Assembly (NCBI GenBank): GCA_002490465.1
Contig: DKUB01000075.1
Location: 1-64,000, forward strand
From: Lachnoclostridium sp. UBA7215
GTDB lineage: Bacteria > Bacillota > Clostridia > Lachnospirales > Lachnospiraceae
Direction: 5' to 3'
Length of the DNA: 64,000 nucleotides
Part shown: piece after piece, positions 16,955-25,778 of the stretch
Layout of the letters: each line of letters begins with the position of its first letter
Position numbering within the stretch: position 1 is the first letter of the stretch
Made by a program: the position numbers and the translations under genes
The notes under the pieces: generated by a model
Told to the model about the DNA's origin: nothing
Databases searched by the model: none
What the model saw: the letters and a program-made list of their open reading frames with translations, nothing else

Positions 16955-18252
16955 CAATATTAAGGGATTTATCCGTGTTGTGGTCACTGTCCCACATTCT
17001 GATTCTGTTTATGCTGCTGTACCGCTCCCGCTATCCGCAAAAGATGACCGTCATTCTGACAGTAGTCTTTATGGGATCACTTGCTCTGTTAAATGTGGCG
17101 GGACTGGTAAAATATGGAATGGAGTTCATGGGACAGGTGTTTCTTCTGACCTGTACCCTGCCGAGTCTTCTTTTTTTCTGGTTCATGTCGCAGGATAAAA
17201 AGGGGCAGTTCTTTTTTACGTTCTGCCTTGCGGATACGGTATCTTATTGGATTATTGCGCTGACGAACATTATGGATTTTTATTTTGGAGGGCAGCGGTA
17301 TATACTGATGCTTATCGGGAGGCTCGTGCTGTTCCCCCTTGTGGAGTGGACGGCGTACCGTTATTTGCGCAAGCCTTACAGGGAGTTGCAGGAGTCCGTG
17401 ACAAAGCGCTGGGGACTGTTCGCAGGTATGACGGCGGTTTATTATCTTTTGCTTGCGGTATCGGCGAATTTCCCCGTGGTTGTCACCAGGAGACCACAGG
17501 AGCTTCCGGTATTTTTGCTCATCATGGTGTTGATGCCTATGACTTATGCCACAATTTTTGCAGCGATGTACCGTCAGCTTCAGCTTTTTAGAAAACAGCA
17601 GAGCGAGCGGATGTTACGGGAGCAGAAAAACACGTTGGAGATGCGGCTGGAAAACCAGCAATATATCCGGAAAATGAAGCATGACATGAAAAGTTATAAT
17701 GCAACCCTGTCAGGGCTTTTGGCAGTAGGGAAGCTGGAGGAGGCAAAAGATTACCTGCAGGACATGGAGCAGGAAATGGATTCCGACTGGGGGCAGTTTT
17801 GCCAGAATCCTTATATTAATGCTACGGTGGCCTATTATGACAGGAAGCTGGAAGAACTCTATGCAAAGCGTCAGATTGACATCCGGACAGGGGAGGAAGC
17901 CCTGCCTCATATGGAGCTGTGCCGGATATTAGCAAACGGGATGGAGAATGCCTGTGACGAGTTAAGTGTGCTTGCGGGGGAGAAACGGGAGATGTCGGTG
18001 CATATGCAGTATAATAGGGACTGCCTGTTAATCCGCATCAAAAACCGCTGTCGGGAGGGGCGGTATGTTGAGCAGGGAAAGCTGCCGGAAACGGACAAGG
18101 AAGGAGAGGGACACGGTTATGGGCTGCGTTCCGTGCAGGAGACTGTTGAGCGGCTCTCGGGGAACATGGTGTGTTACACGGATAACGGATATTTTGTGCT
18201 GGATGTGATGATACCGTGCAGGTCTTTCAAACCGTCGTATCGGGATTCCTGA
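16945..18252 (+). CDS. AgrC-like sensor histidine kinase with GHKL ATPase domain
   Basis: This 435-residue membrane kinase has about six transmembrane segments in residues 1-215, then a cytoplasmic helix with the phosphoacceptor His in KMKHDMKSYN (about residue 246). The GHKL ATPase follows (N-box LANGMENACDEL, G-box GHGYGLRSVQETVERL). The layout is that of AgrC/ComD peptide sensors and fits the co-transcribed LytTR regulator. Two ATGs, at 16945 and 16951, are possible behind GGAGG; the second has better spacing. The ligand is unknown. Confidence 0.9.
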   Translation: MGMTILRDLSVLWSLSHILILFMLLYRSRYPQKMTVILTVVFMGSLALLNVAGLVKYGMEFMGQVFLLTCTLPSLLFFWFMSQDKKGQFFFTFCLADTVSYWIIALTNIMDFYFGGQRYILMLIGRLVLFPLVEWTAYRYLRKPYRELQESVTKRWGLFAGMTAVYYLLLAVSANFPVVVTRRPQELPVFLLIMVLMPMTYATIFAAMYRQLQLFRKQQSERMLREQKNTLEMRLENQQYIRKMKHDMKSYNATLSGLLAVGKLEEAKDYLQDMEQEMDSDWGQFCQNPYINATVAYYDRKLEELYAKRQIDIRTGEEALPHMELCRILANGMENACDELSVLAGEKREMSVHMQYNRDCLLIRIKNRCREGRYVEQGKLPETDKEGEGHGYGLRSVQETVERLSGNMVCYTDNGYFVLDVMIPCRSFKPSYRDS

Positions 18253-18272
18253 AACTTATTATGACCGAAATT

Positions 18273-19118
18273 TTATTGTGACAGTGATACGGGGTGTGTG
18301 GTATCTTTTATCGGCAGCACTAACTGTGAGCAATACATGTTCGGATCAATCTCCTTTCCCACATAGGGGGCGACCAGAGCGATTGACCGGACATATCCGG
18401 CAGGGGTAAGCCCGCGTTTACGCACCTGTTCTCCCAGAAATAGATGTGCCTCGTCGATGTTGCTGTAGTTGCCATAAACCAGCAGGGAAAGGGCGGTGCA
18501 GGCGGGGTAATGAACGGCATCTTCTGGTGCTTTCTCCGGTAGGACGGGAATACAGATATAAAAATCATAGGGTGTGGAAGTGATTTTTCCTTCCAGATAA
18601 TCCGTGCGCTCATTGGTGAGGAAAAGCGGTTTGGGTGCAAGGGCGATTCCTTTTTCTATACATTCATGAAAAAAATCATACGAGGCGTGGTATTTATCCT
18701 GAATCAGAAAACCCTGATACTTGCGGACACAGCATACAATCTCAGGGAGTTCTATTATGGATATGGACATATCCGGCACACCATGGGAACGCAGACGCAT
18801 TTCCTCAACCTGCTGTTGTAATACGGACAGTTTATTTTCTAAAGAATCAAGAAGCTCATCTGCTTTTCCGCCGCCCGCATAGTAAGCGCGAATTTCTTCC
18901 GGATTGAATCCCATCCATTGAAATTTCCGAATTTGCAGGATGCGGCTAATATTGTTGGTATCATAGTAACGGTATCCGCTGTTTGGGTCAGTGTATGCTG
19001 GCGTAAGCAGTCCCTTATTCTCCAAACGTATTAAACTGGAACGGGAAAGATTACAGGCACGGGCAGCCTGCTGGATGGAAAACAGGCTGTAGTCGTTTTC
19101 ATTGGTAGTGCTATCCAT
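18273..19118 (-). CDS. MerR family regulator with GyrI-like effector-binding domain
   Basis: The 281-residue regulator has an N-terminal MerR winged helix (FSIQQAARACNLSRSSLIRLENKGLL, then SGYRYYD at about 45), a coiled-coil dimerisation helix (LLDSLENKLSVLQQQVEEMRLR) and a C-terminal domain of about 150 residues resembling the BmrR/GyrI small-molecule pocket (YDFYICIPVLPEKAP and a C-terminal YVRSIALVAPYVG). Such proteins activate multidrug transporter genes on binding cationic drugs. No transporter adjoins it here. It is convergent with the kinase gene, whose stop is 20 bases away. Confidence 0.88.
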   Translation of the reverse strand: MDSTTNENDYSLFSIQQAARACNLSRSSLIRLENKGLLTPAYTDPNSGYRYYDTNNISRILQIRKFQWMGFNPEEIRAYYAGGGKADELLDSLENKLSVLQQQVEEMRLRSHGVPDMSISIIELPEIVCCVRKYQGFLIQDKYHASYDFFHECIEKGIALAPKPLFLTNERTDYLEGKITSTPYDFYICIPVLPEKAPEDAVHYPACTALSLLVYGNYSNIDEAHLFLGEQVRKRGLTPAGYVRSIALVAPYVGKEIDPNMYCSQLVLPIKDTTHPVSLSQ

Positions 19119-19388
19119 TGTGCAAACTCCTTATAAAATATTTGATAATAAAAAAACAAAAAACCATCTCCCCCTTGAGTTGTTCATGGGTGGTTATGTT
19201 AGAATGATAAAAATAGTGTATAATCCACAAATAAAAATGTCAAGTTATTTTAAAATCTGTTTCGATACAAAATTAACGACTTAGAATGCAGAATTAACAT
19301 GCAGGAATCGAAAAATGTGTGATAAAATATGATCAGTAATAGGACATCGTAATACTGAGGAAATTAATTATGTTATGGGGGCGGATGG

Positions 19389-21698
19389 ATGTCTTTGACA
19401 TATGGTGTGATCAGTATAACAGCATTGGTTTTGCTCGTTGCCTGTTTGATTGTTGACAGAAAAAAAGAGAATTGGCTGCGGCTGTTATTTGTGTCAGTAT
19501 TTGTTGCGAACTTTGGATATTTTTTGCTGTCTGTGTCAGAGACGCTTGATTTTGCGTTGCTGTCTAGTAGAATAGCATATGCCGGCAATGTTTTTCTTCC
19601 CTTTTTTATGTTGATGATTATCTTAAATCTTTGCGAAGTGCATTATTCCAAATGGCTTCCGATAGTATTGTCCACTGTTGGAATTGCTGTATTTGTCCTT
19701 GTTGCAAGCCCCGGATATCTGACGGTGTATTACAGGACAGTTTCGTTTAAAATTGTGAATGGTACGGCGCTGCTTGTGAGAGAACATGGTCCGCTTCCTA
19801 TATTGTATTATATTTATCTGGCTTTATATTTTGCGGCGATGCTCGCTGCTATTGTTTATTCGATTAAGAAAAAGAAACTTTCCACTTACATTCAGGGAAT
19901 TATTTTGTTGTCTGCCGTGTTTATTGATATTATAGTCTGGTTGGCCGAACAGTTTCGCCCCCGTGGCTTTGAATTTCTGTCCATTGCCTATATACTGTCA
20001 GAATCTCTGGTTTTAGTTTTGTACAGTGTATTTCAGAAATATAATATTAAGCGGCGGGTCATTTGTGTCTGGACACTGGTGTTTACCGGTGTAGGCATTG
20101 CGCTGGCCTGCAAATTTGTTTTGCCCGAGGATCCGGAATATTATTACTTCAGCCTGATCCGCAGCTTTATCTATATAGGAATGTACTATGCATGGGGACG
20201 AATTGTCTGTCATGGCATTATTCAAAAGGTGACAAGACGTTGTTTTGGCGGGGTTTCTATGCTCCTTGTGTTCTGGATTGCTGTAAGTATGTGTAAGCAT
20301 CTGGTATTCATGGATAATGTCACAATTGTGCGGTATCTGTGGTATGCCTATTATATTCCTCAGATACTGATTGCTGTCCTGGGCCTGAATATAGCGATTA
20401 TGGCAGGCGGGGGAGAAAATGTCAGACTGGATAAAGGGGGATTGTTTCTGCTTGGAATAGGAGCGGCGCTGATTTTGCTTGTGCTGACAAATGACCTGCA
20501 TCAGATTGTCTTTTCTTTTCCAGAGGGCGTACCGTGGACTAATGCATCCTGTACCCATGAGACAGGGTACTATCTGATTATGACGTTAATAGCACTGTGC
20601 GGCATTGCGATTAGTGCGATTATGGTACATAAATGCCGCATTCCCAGACGGAAAAAGTTTACACCGCTGCCGTTTCTGTGTGTGATCCTCATGATTGTTT
20701 ATGGAGTTCTGTATTTTGTGGATGGTAGTTTTGTCCACAATTATTTGAATGACATGACAGCATCTGGCTGTCTGATGGTGGCAATTTTGTTTGAATTAAT
20801 GATAGAAAGCGGATTGTTCCAGACGAATATCAGTTATGAAAACCTGTTTCAGAGCGCTGTTATTACCGTGCAGCTTGCTGATCGGGAGCATCAGGTTTGT
20901 TATACTTCGGAAGGTGCAAGGAAAGTTCCGAAGGAAATACTGGTACAGGCGGATACGGCGCCGGTTATGCTGGAGCAGGCTGTTCGGTTATCGGGTGCGG
21001 CCATTCGTGGCGGTCATATTTACTGGCAGGAGAATGTATCAGAGCTTCTTTCTGTGCAGAAGGATCTGGAGATGACACGGGAGGAACTCTGTGATACCGG
21101 GGATGTTTTAAAGGCTGAGGCAGAGCAAAAAGCCTATCAGCTGCGTTTGGAAGAAGAGAACAGACTTTATGATCTGGTGGAGACGCAGACAGCATCCCAG
21201 GTTGCCATGCTCCGGAAATTGACAACGCAGCTCCGGCAGACAGAGGACCTGGATGAGGCAAAATGCCTGCTTGGAAAAATCGTGGTTGTCGGTACATACA
21301 TTAAACGTCGCAGTGACCTTATACTTGTTTCCGGACAAAAACAGAGTATTTGCAAAGAGGAGCTGCTTCTCGGGATCAGGGAATTTGCAGAGAATCTTAA
21401 GCTTTATGGAGTAGAATGCGCTGTAAAGATTTTGAATTGTGAAAGGTTCCTGACTGACACAGCAGGTACCATATTTGATGTTTTTGAAGCAGTCGTAGAA
21501 GAGGGCATAGACACGATTTCGGCCATTCTGCTTTATCTGGAGATGCAGGGAAGCAGGCTTTTGCTTACTATCTGTGCGGACTGCAGCGAGGATTTGACTA
21601 TCCTCACAGAGACATTTTCCAAGCTTACGGTATGGCAGGATGAGGATGGACTGTGGTATCTGAACAGGGTGTTTAAAGAGGGAGGCATTGCTTTATGA
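19389..21698 (+). CDS. large sensor protein with two 7TM blocks and a degenerate kinase domain
   Basis: The 769-residue protein begins with a block of about seven transmembrane helices (residues 1-225) resembling the N-terminal 7TM region of clostridial histidine kinases. A second block of seven to eight helices (about 225-465) contains the family-like LTNDLHQIVFSFPEG segment. Then follow a PAS-like stretch, a coiled coil (about 555-640) and a C-terminal domain that sits where a kinase ATPase would be but shows no clear N-box or glycine-rich boxes. It is probably a pseudokinase sensor working with the true kinase encoded next, with which it shares an ATGA overlap. The ligand is unknown. No recognised promoter stands out in the 270-base gap upstream. 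Confidence 0.75.
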   Translation: MSLTYGVISITALVLLVACLIVDRKKENWLRLLFVSVFVANFGYFLLSVSETLDFALLSSRIAYAGNVFLPFFMLMIILNLCEVHYSKWLPIVLSTVGIAVFVLVASPGYLTVYYRTVSFKIVNGTALLVREHGPLPILYYIYLALYFAAMLAAIVYSIKKKKLSTYIQGIILLSAVFIDIIVWLAEQFRPRGFEFLSIAYILSESLVLVLYSVFQKYNIKRRVICVWTLVFTGVGIALACKFVLPEDPEYYYFSLIRSFIYIGMYYAWGRIVCHGIIQKVTRRCFGGVSMLLVFWIAVSMCKHLVFMDNVTIVRYLWYAYYIPQILIAVLGLNIAIMAGGGENVRLDKGGLFLLGIGAALILLVLTNDLHQIVFSFPEGVPWTNASCTHETGYYLIMTLIALCGIAISAIMVHKCRIPRRKKFTPLPFLCVILMIVYGVLYFVDGSFVHNYLNDMTASGCLMVAILFELMIESGLFQTNISYENLFQSAVITVQLADREHQVCYTSEGARKVPKEILVQADTAPVMLEQAVRLSGAAIRGGHIYWQENVSELLSVQKDLEMTREELCDTGDVLKAEAEQKAYQLRLEEENRLYDLVETQTASQVAMLRKLTTQLRQTEDLDEAKCLLGKIVVVGTYIKRRSDLILVSGQKQSICKEELLLGIREFAENLKLYGVECAVKILNCERFLTDTAGTIFDVFEAVVEEGIDTISAILLYLEMQGSRLLLTICADCSEDLTILTETFSKLTVWQDEDGLWYLNRVFKEGGIAL

Positions 21699-22972
21699 GT
21701 TCTTTTGCATCGTGCGGGAATCTGCAGCAGACAGTTCTGGTACTGCTTTTGATAGGAACTGCCCTGCTGCAGGTGTTTGTTGTCATTGAGGACGTGACAG
21801 GACAGAGGTACTTGTTTACTGTGTTTGACAGTGCGCTGCTTATGGCTGAGCTGTTCTATGCAAAAATATTGTTTGAGGCCAGGGATGGGATTGCCGGTAT
21901 AAGTGATTTTGCGGCAGAAGTTTTGTTTTTGTGGCCTCTGGAAGCAGGTTTGCTCCTCTATGCCGCGGTACGATACATCCGAATGAGGATGCGGATGAGA
22001 TATTCCCTGTCGCGGGAATCCATTAAAGAGGGCAGTGATAATCTGCCTGACGGAATATGTTTTTTTGACGAATATGGCACCGTGAGGCTGATTAATAAAA
22101 AAATGTTGTCGATAGGAATGATGTTGTTTGGAAAGGAAATACAGACACTTGATGAGCTGCACAGTGCTCTGGCCTGCCCACAGTCTGCAGTAGAATTGCT
22201 TGATCGGGAGATTGCGCTGTATCACTTTCCAAATGGAACGGTTCATCGATTTACAGAGTCTGCAATTATGGACCGGGATGGAAAACAGATTACAGAGGTA
22301 ATCGCTGCGGATGTGACAGAGCTATACGCAAAGCAGAAGGAGCTGAATTGTGAAAATATTCGTCTGGCGGATGCCAACAGGAGAATGAAGTGGATTTTGG
22401 AAAATATGAATGATATTGTGCGGGAGGAAGAAACACTGTCTATGAAAATCCGTGTCCATGATGATATTGGACACAGTATCCTGGCGGCAAAAAAGGCGCT
22501 GATGCAGCAGCAGGATATCGCAGTCATCCGGGAGAATGCTGTCCTGTGGGAAACGGCTGTGGATCGGCTTTACCGGGTCAATAATATGCCTGCGGTTCAG
22601 GATGAATGGCAGACAGTTCAGATTCGTGCGGAGGAGCTTGGGGTGGAAATTGTATTTGATGGAGTACTGCCGGAGGATAAATTAGTGCGGCATTTGCTGA
22701 TTCTTGCCATTCGGGAGTGCGTAACAAACTGTGTGCGTCATGCAGGGGGAAACCGTGTTTTTGTGGAGGTGTCAGATGATGGGAAAAAGACAGCATGTGC
22801 GATAACCAATAACGGCAGAGCGCCACAGCGGGCATTTGTTGAGGGAAGCGGGCTTTCCGGTCTGCGTCGCCGTATAGAGAGGGTGGGCGGTATTATGGAG
22901 CTGACAGGCAGTCCGCGTTTTGTACTTACGGTAATTTTGCCTGCAAGAAGTTTTCTTCATGGATTATTATAA
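21695..22972 (+). CDS. sensor histidine kinase of NarX/HisKA_3-like type
   Basis: The 425-residue kinase has two hydrophobic segments at the N-terminus (about 10-95), a PAS-like domain (NLPDGICFFDEYGTVRLINK, about 112-215), a dimerisation helix with the phosphoacceptor His in RVHDDIGHSI (about 255) and a GHKL ATPase (N-box AIRECVTNCVRHAGG, G-box GSGLSGLRRRIERVGG). The HDxxGH arrangement is that of kinases paired with NarL/LuxR regulators, and such a regulator is the next gene, 14 bases downstream. The preceding double-7TM protein probably supplies the sensory input. Confidence 0.9.
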   Translation: MSSFASCGNLQQTVLVLLLIGTALLQVFVVIEDVTGQRYLFTVFDSALLMAELFYAKILFEARDGIAGISDFAAEVLFLWPLEAGLLLYAAVRYIRMRMRMRYSLSRESIKEGSDNLPDGICFFDEYGTVRLINKKMLSIGMMLFGKEIQTLDELHSALACPQSAVELLDREIALYHFPNGTVHRFTESAIMDRDGKQITEVIAADVTELYAKQKELNCENIRLADANRRMKWILENMNDIVREEETLSMKIRVHDDIGHSILAAKKALMQQQDIAVIRENAVLWETAVDRLYRVNNMPAVQDEWQTVQIRAEELGVEIVFDGVLPEDKLVRHLLILAIRECVTNCVRHAGGNRVFVEVSDDGKKTACAITNNGRAPQRAFVEGSGLSGLRRRIERVGGIMELTGSPRFVLTVILPARSFLHGLL

Positions 22973-22986
22973 AAAGGAGACTGGAA

Positions 22987-23643
22987 ATGAAAAATGTGAT
23001 GATTGTGGAAGACCAGAGGATGATACGAAGTATTCTGGAAGAATATATTGATAAGGCTGATGATTTATTACTGGCTGCTTCTGTAGAGGGGGCTGAGCAG
23101 GCATGCGAAATATGCGGAACAAAAAAGATTCATCTGATTTTGATGGATGTGCAGACGGCACATCGGGAAAATGGCCTTGTGGCAGTGAAAGAGATTAAAA
23201 AGCTGTATCCGGATATCCGGATTGTTGTAGTGACTTCCCTGGTGGATGCCGGTATTCTGGAGAAGGCAAGAAGCTCCGGGGCAGACAGTCTATGGTATAA
23301 GGATACGGACGAGGTGATGCTGATGCAGGTGATCTCCCGTACAATGGCGGGAGAACATGTTTTTCCTGATGCTCCACCGGTTGTTGAAATTGGCACGGCA
23401 AAGAGCACAGAATTTACGAGGACAGAAATGCGTGTCCTGCGTTGTCTGGTCAAAGGTATGACCTATCCTCAAATTGCGGAGAAGTTGAATGTGGGGGTAA
23501 CCACTGTAAAATACCATGTGACAAACATGCTGGAAAAAACGAATCTGAAAAATAAACTTCAGCTGGCGGTTGCCGTCAGTGATGCAAAATTTGTCGTGGA
23601 CCTCGCCGGGGATGATGAATTTATTTTTGAGAAAACAAAGTGA
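22987..23643 (+). CDS. NarL/LuxR family response regulator
   Basis: This 218-residue transcription factor carries a receiver domain (VED at 7-9, phosphoacceptor Asp near 54 in LILMDVQ, Thr/Ser in VVVTSL, and a Lys in WYKDTD) and a LuxR-type helix-turn-helix (TEMRVLRCLVKGMTYPQIAEKL, then TVKYHVTNMLEK, about 145-195). The start is the ATG behind AAAAGGAGA. It is the output of the three-gene system formed with the two genes before it. Target genes cannot be read from the sequence. Confidence 0.93.
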   Translation: MKNVMIVEDQRMIRSILEEYIDKADDLLLAASVEGAEQACEICGTKKIHLILMDVQTAHRENGLVAVKEIKKLYPDIRIVVVTSLVDAGILEKARSSGADSLWYKDTDEVMLMQVISRTMAGEHVFPDAPPVVEIGTAKSTEFTRTEMRVLRCLVKGMTYPQIAEKLNVGVTTVKYHVTNMLEKTNLKNKLQLAVAVSDAKFVVDLAGDDEFIFEKTK

Positions 23644-23683
23644 GGGTGCCGACCGTAACGGAACAAATTGCGGAAAGGAAAAA

Positions 23684-23727
23684 CTATACCAAAGTATAGG
23701 GTGCAATTTGTTGAAAAATTGTATAAT
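23684..23727 (+). promoter_or_regulatory. probable activator-dependent promoter with palindrome near -42
   Basis: TATAAT lies at 23722-23727, but the bases at the -35 position (GGTGCA) do not match consensus. The perfect palindrome CTATAC-CAAA-GTATAG (23684-23699) is centred about 42 bases before the expected start site, the usual place for an activator that contacts RNA polymerase. The binding protein is unknown; the upstream NarL-type or the downstream LytTR regulator are candidates. Confidence 0.5.
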
Positions 23728-23773
23728 GTGGGCATAAATGTTTTTCGGCTGATTAGATACATGGAGGTTGAAA

Positions 23774-24523
23774 ATGACAGTTCAGATTGCACTCTGTGAT
23801 GATGAGACCGCAGCACTTAATAAAACAGAAGAGATATTGAGTGATTATGAGCAAAAAAACAGGGACATGGATTTTATAATAGAACGTTTTAAAAGGGCAG
23901 ATGAACTGCTTTGTATGGTTAGAGAAGGAAAGTATTTGCCCCATTTAATCTTTATGGATGTTTATATGACGGGAGAAACAGGAGAAAATGTTCCACTGGG
24001 GCTAGGGGCAGCGAGGCAGCTTCGTGACATGGGGAATGAGGCTAAGCTGGTTTTTCTTACGACCTCAAAGGAATACGCACTGGATGCCTTTGAGGTGGAG
24101 GCATTCCAGTATATGCTAAAGCCGGTACAGCCGGATAAATTATTTTCCCTTTTAGACCGGTTCCGGAAAGAAATAGAAGAGGAACGGGAGAAATATATAC
24201 TGCTGCGTGTAGAAGGAGAGATTATGAAGATGCCGGTAAAGAATATTGTGTATTGCGAAGCGCAGGGAAAACGCCAGTGTATTTATATGACAGATGGTAC
24301 AGAAGTGCTGCAGAACCTGACGATGGCAAAGCTTTATGAGATGTGTTCTGTTTGTCAGGCACTGGTGAAGGTGGGGGCTTCTTATATTGTCCATCTGGAA
24401 CATATAGACAGTTTGAATGCACAGGAGGCACAGATGGATAATGGTCAGAAAATTTATCTGCCAAGAGGAACATACCGATGTCTGCGGGAGCAGTATTTGG
24501 ATTATTATTGTGGAAAGGGGTGA
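23774..24523 (+). CDS. LytTR family response regulator
   Basis: The 249-residue regulator has a receiver domain (CDDE at 8-11, phosphoacceptor Asp near 62 in LIFMDVYM, Lys in YMLKPVQ) and a LytTR DNA-binding domain (about 140-245, with IVYCEAQGKRQCIYM and the closing LPRGTYRCLREQYLDY). The ATG was chosen because GGAGG sits 6 bases upstream; a TTG two codons earlier is possible. No histidine kinase gene adjoins it, so it is an orphan unless it is served by the kinase upstream. A CheY-like receiver gene follows after 9 bases. Confidence 0.92.
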   Translation: MTVQIALCDDETAALNKTEEILSDYEQKNRDMDFIIERFKRADELLCMVREGKYLPHLIFMDVYMTGETGENVPLGLGAARQLRDMGNEAKLVFLTTSKEYALDAFEVEAFQYMLKPVQPDKLFSLLDRFRKEIEEEREKYILLRVEGEIMKMPVKNIVYCEAQGKRQCIYMTDGTEVLQNLTMAKLYEMCSVCQALVKVGASYIVHLEHIDSLNAQEAQMDNGQKIYLPRGTYRCLREQYLDYYCGKG

Positions 24524-24532
24524 TGTGATACC

Positions 24533-24892
24533 ATGAATACTGTTCTTGTTGTAGATGATTCTTCCCTTATGCGGGATATGATTAAAGTTATGTTGTCTGA
24601 TGCGGGCTATGAGATTATTGGTGAGGCTTCAGACGGGCAGCAGGCATATGAAAAATACAAAAGTCTGAAACCGGACATCACTATTATGGATATTATAATG
24701 GACCGTGTGGATGGCATTCAGTCGCTTGAGATGATCAGGGAGTATGATCCGGATGCCGCTGTGGTCATTTGTTCTGCTATGGATCAGGAATTTTATGTGA
24801 TAGAGGCACTGCGTCTGGGGGCAAAAGAGTTTATTGTAAAACCTTTTGTAAGGGATGATGTGCTGGGGGCTGTTTTGCGGGCCCTGAAGTAA
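24533..24892 (+). CDS. single-domain CheY-like response regulator
   Basis: The 119-residue protein is a complete receiver domain with no output domain: acidic pair VVDDS (8-9), phosphoacceptor Asp at about 53 (ITIMDIIM), Ser/Thr in VVICSAM and Lys in IVKPF. The sequence DDSSLMRDMIKVML closely matches CheY-type proteins of Firmicutes. It may control flagellar motor switching or relay phosphate. It stands apart from other chemotaxis genes; a chemoreceptor lies about 8 kb downstream. It probably shares a transcript with the LytTR gene. Confidence 0.9.
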   Translation: MNTVLVVDDSSLMRDMIKVMLSDAGYEIIGEASDGQQAYEKYKSLKPDITIMDIIMDRVDGIQSLEMIREYDPDAAVVICSAMDQEFYVIEALRLGAKEFIVKPFVRDDVLGAVLRALK

Positions 24893-24909
24893 AAATAAAA
24901 TATTCAAGA

Positions 24910-25018
24910 TTGATTTAGCCAGACTTTCGGGGTATAATAGCAGTGAGGTCATATACCTTTTGGGAATGGCTTTTTCTGTTCTTAGGGAGAAAGACAGTCA
25001 TATCAGATTGTCTTTTTT
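24910..25018 (+). ncRNA. promoter followed at once by an intrinsic terminator; small RNA or attenuated leader
   Basis: TTGATT (24910-24915), 17 bases and TATAAT (24933-24938) make a strong promoter. About 45 bases past the expected start, AAGACAGTC (24991-24999) pairs with GATTGTCTT (25006-25014) and is followed by TTTT. The product would be a transcript of about 75 nt. A GTG-started frame from 24943 (VRSYTFWEWLFLFLG...) passes through it and may be the remnant of a membrane protein gene. Alternatively this is an attenuator before the acetyltransferase gene, or simply the terminator of the preceding gene. Confidence 0.4.
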
Positions 25019-25049
25019 ATCTTATAGGAAATTTCGACTTTCGCGGAGC

Positions 25050-25092
25050 AAGAATCGCAAAGCGATTCTTAGATGGCTGCGGTTCTCAGCCA
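25050..25092 (+). repeat. two tight hairpins before the acetyltransferase gene
   Basis: AAGAATCGC-AAA-GCGATTCTT (25050-25070) is a perfect 9-bp stem with a 3-base loop. TGGCTG (25074-25079) and CAGCCA (25087-25092) form a second stem, followed closely by a T-run. They could be a second terminator or part of a repeated element. Confidence 0.5.
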
Positions 25093-25159
25093 GCCATTTT
25101 TTATGAAGCGAAAAGAAATGCTGCTGAACAATCATAATATATTTGAAGAGGTTAGATAT

Positions 25160-25684
25160 ATGCTGCAATTGATAGAACGTTGTCCTGAATACACATTAGG
25201 ATATAAAGAGTATTGTCAGGAATTATATGATAATCATGTTATTTATTTTAGACCTTCCAATCCGGATACGATTGATGAAAATTGGTTTGCACGCACAAAA
25301 TCATGGTATGATAAAAAGGAAAAGGGTCTCATAGAAGGGCAGCCAATCAGTTTTCATTATTGGGCAGTAGACGACGGTAAGTTTATTGGTGAATTTCAGC
25401 TTCGTACAGAATTTCCGGAAAAAGTCATGCTGGATATTGGTAGTATTGGTTATGCCGTAAGAGTGTCAGAATGGGGAAAAGGATACGGAACGGAAATACT
25501 TCGCCGTGGTCTGGAGATTGCAAAAGGACACGGGATGGAAAGAGTGTTATTTACGATCAACAATAAAAACACTGTCTCTATCCGTATTTGCGAAAAGCTG
25601 GGAGGGAAATTGGAGGATGTCATAGAAGCGGAGAATGAGGCGGAAGGACGTCATCTATTGAGACGATATTGGATTACATTGTGA
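25160..25684 (+). CDS. GNAT family N-acetyltransferase
   Basis: The 174-residue protein has the GNAT fold with the acetyl-CoA pyrophosphate loop VSEWGKGYGTEILRRGLE (about residue 115) and the following VLFTINNKNTVSIRICEKLGG segment. It resembles acetyltransferases acting on small molecules or ribosomal protein N-termini; the substrate is unknown. The ATG was chosen because GAAGAGG lies 9 bases upstream and the upstream in-frame extension passes through hairpin DNA. A short decayed frame (VDEMIAILEDRERF...) follows between it and the next gene. Confidence 0.88.
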   Translation: MLQLIERCPEYTLGYKEYCQELYDNHVIYFRPSNPDTIDENWFARTKSWYDKKEKGLIEGQPISFHYWAVDDGKFIGEFQLRTEFPEKVMLDIGSIGYAVRVSEWGKGYGTEILRRGLEIAKGHGMERVLFTINNKNTVSIRICEKLGGKLEDVIEAENEAEGRHLLRRYWITL

Positions 25685-25778
25685 TTTATAAAAAGGGAAC
25701 AGATTGTGGATGAGATGATTGCCATTTTAGAAGATCGCGAAAGGTTTAGAAAAAAGCATTATAATTAAGGAGCGTCCC

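Noticed and set aside
19119..19388. Leader hairpin before the MerR gene and promoter before the double-7TM gene
   Set aside because: Short AACCA/TGGTT pairing with poly-T and several AT-rich -10-like boxes are present, but none has a convincing partner element or spacing.
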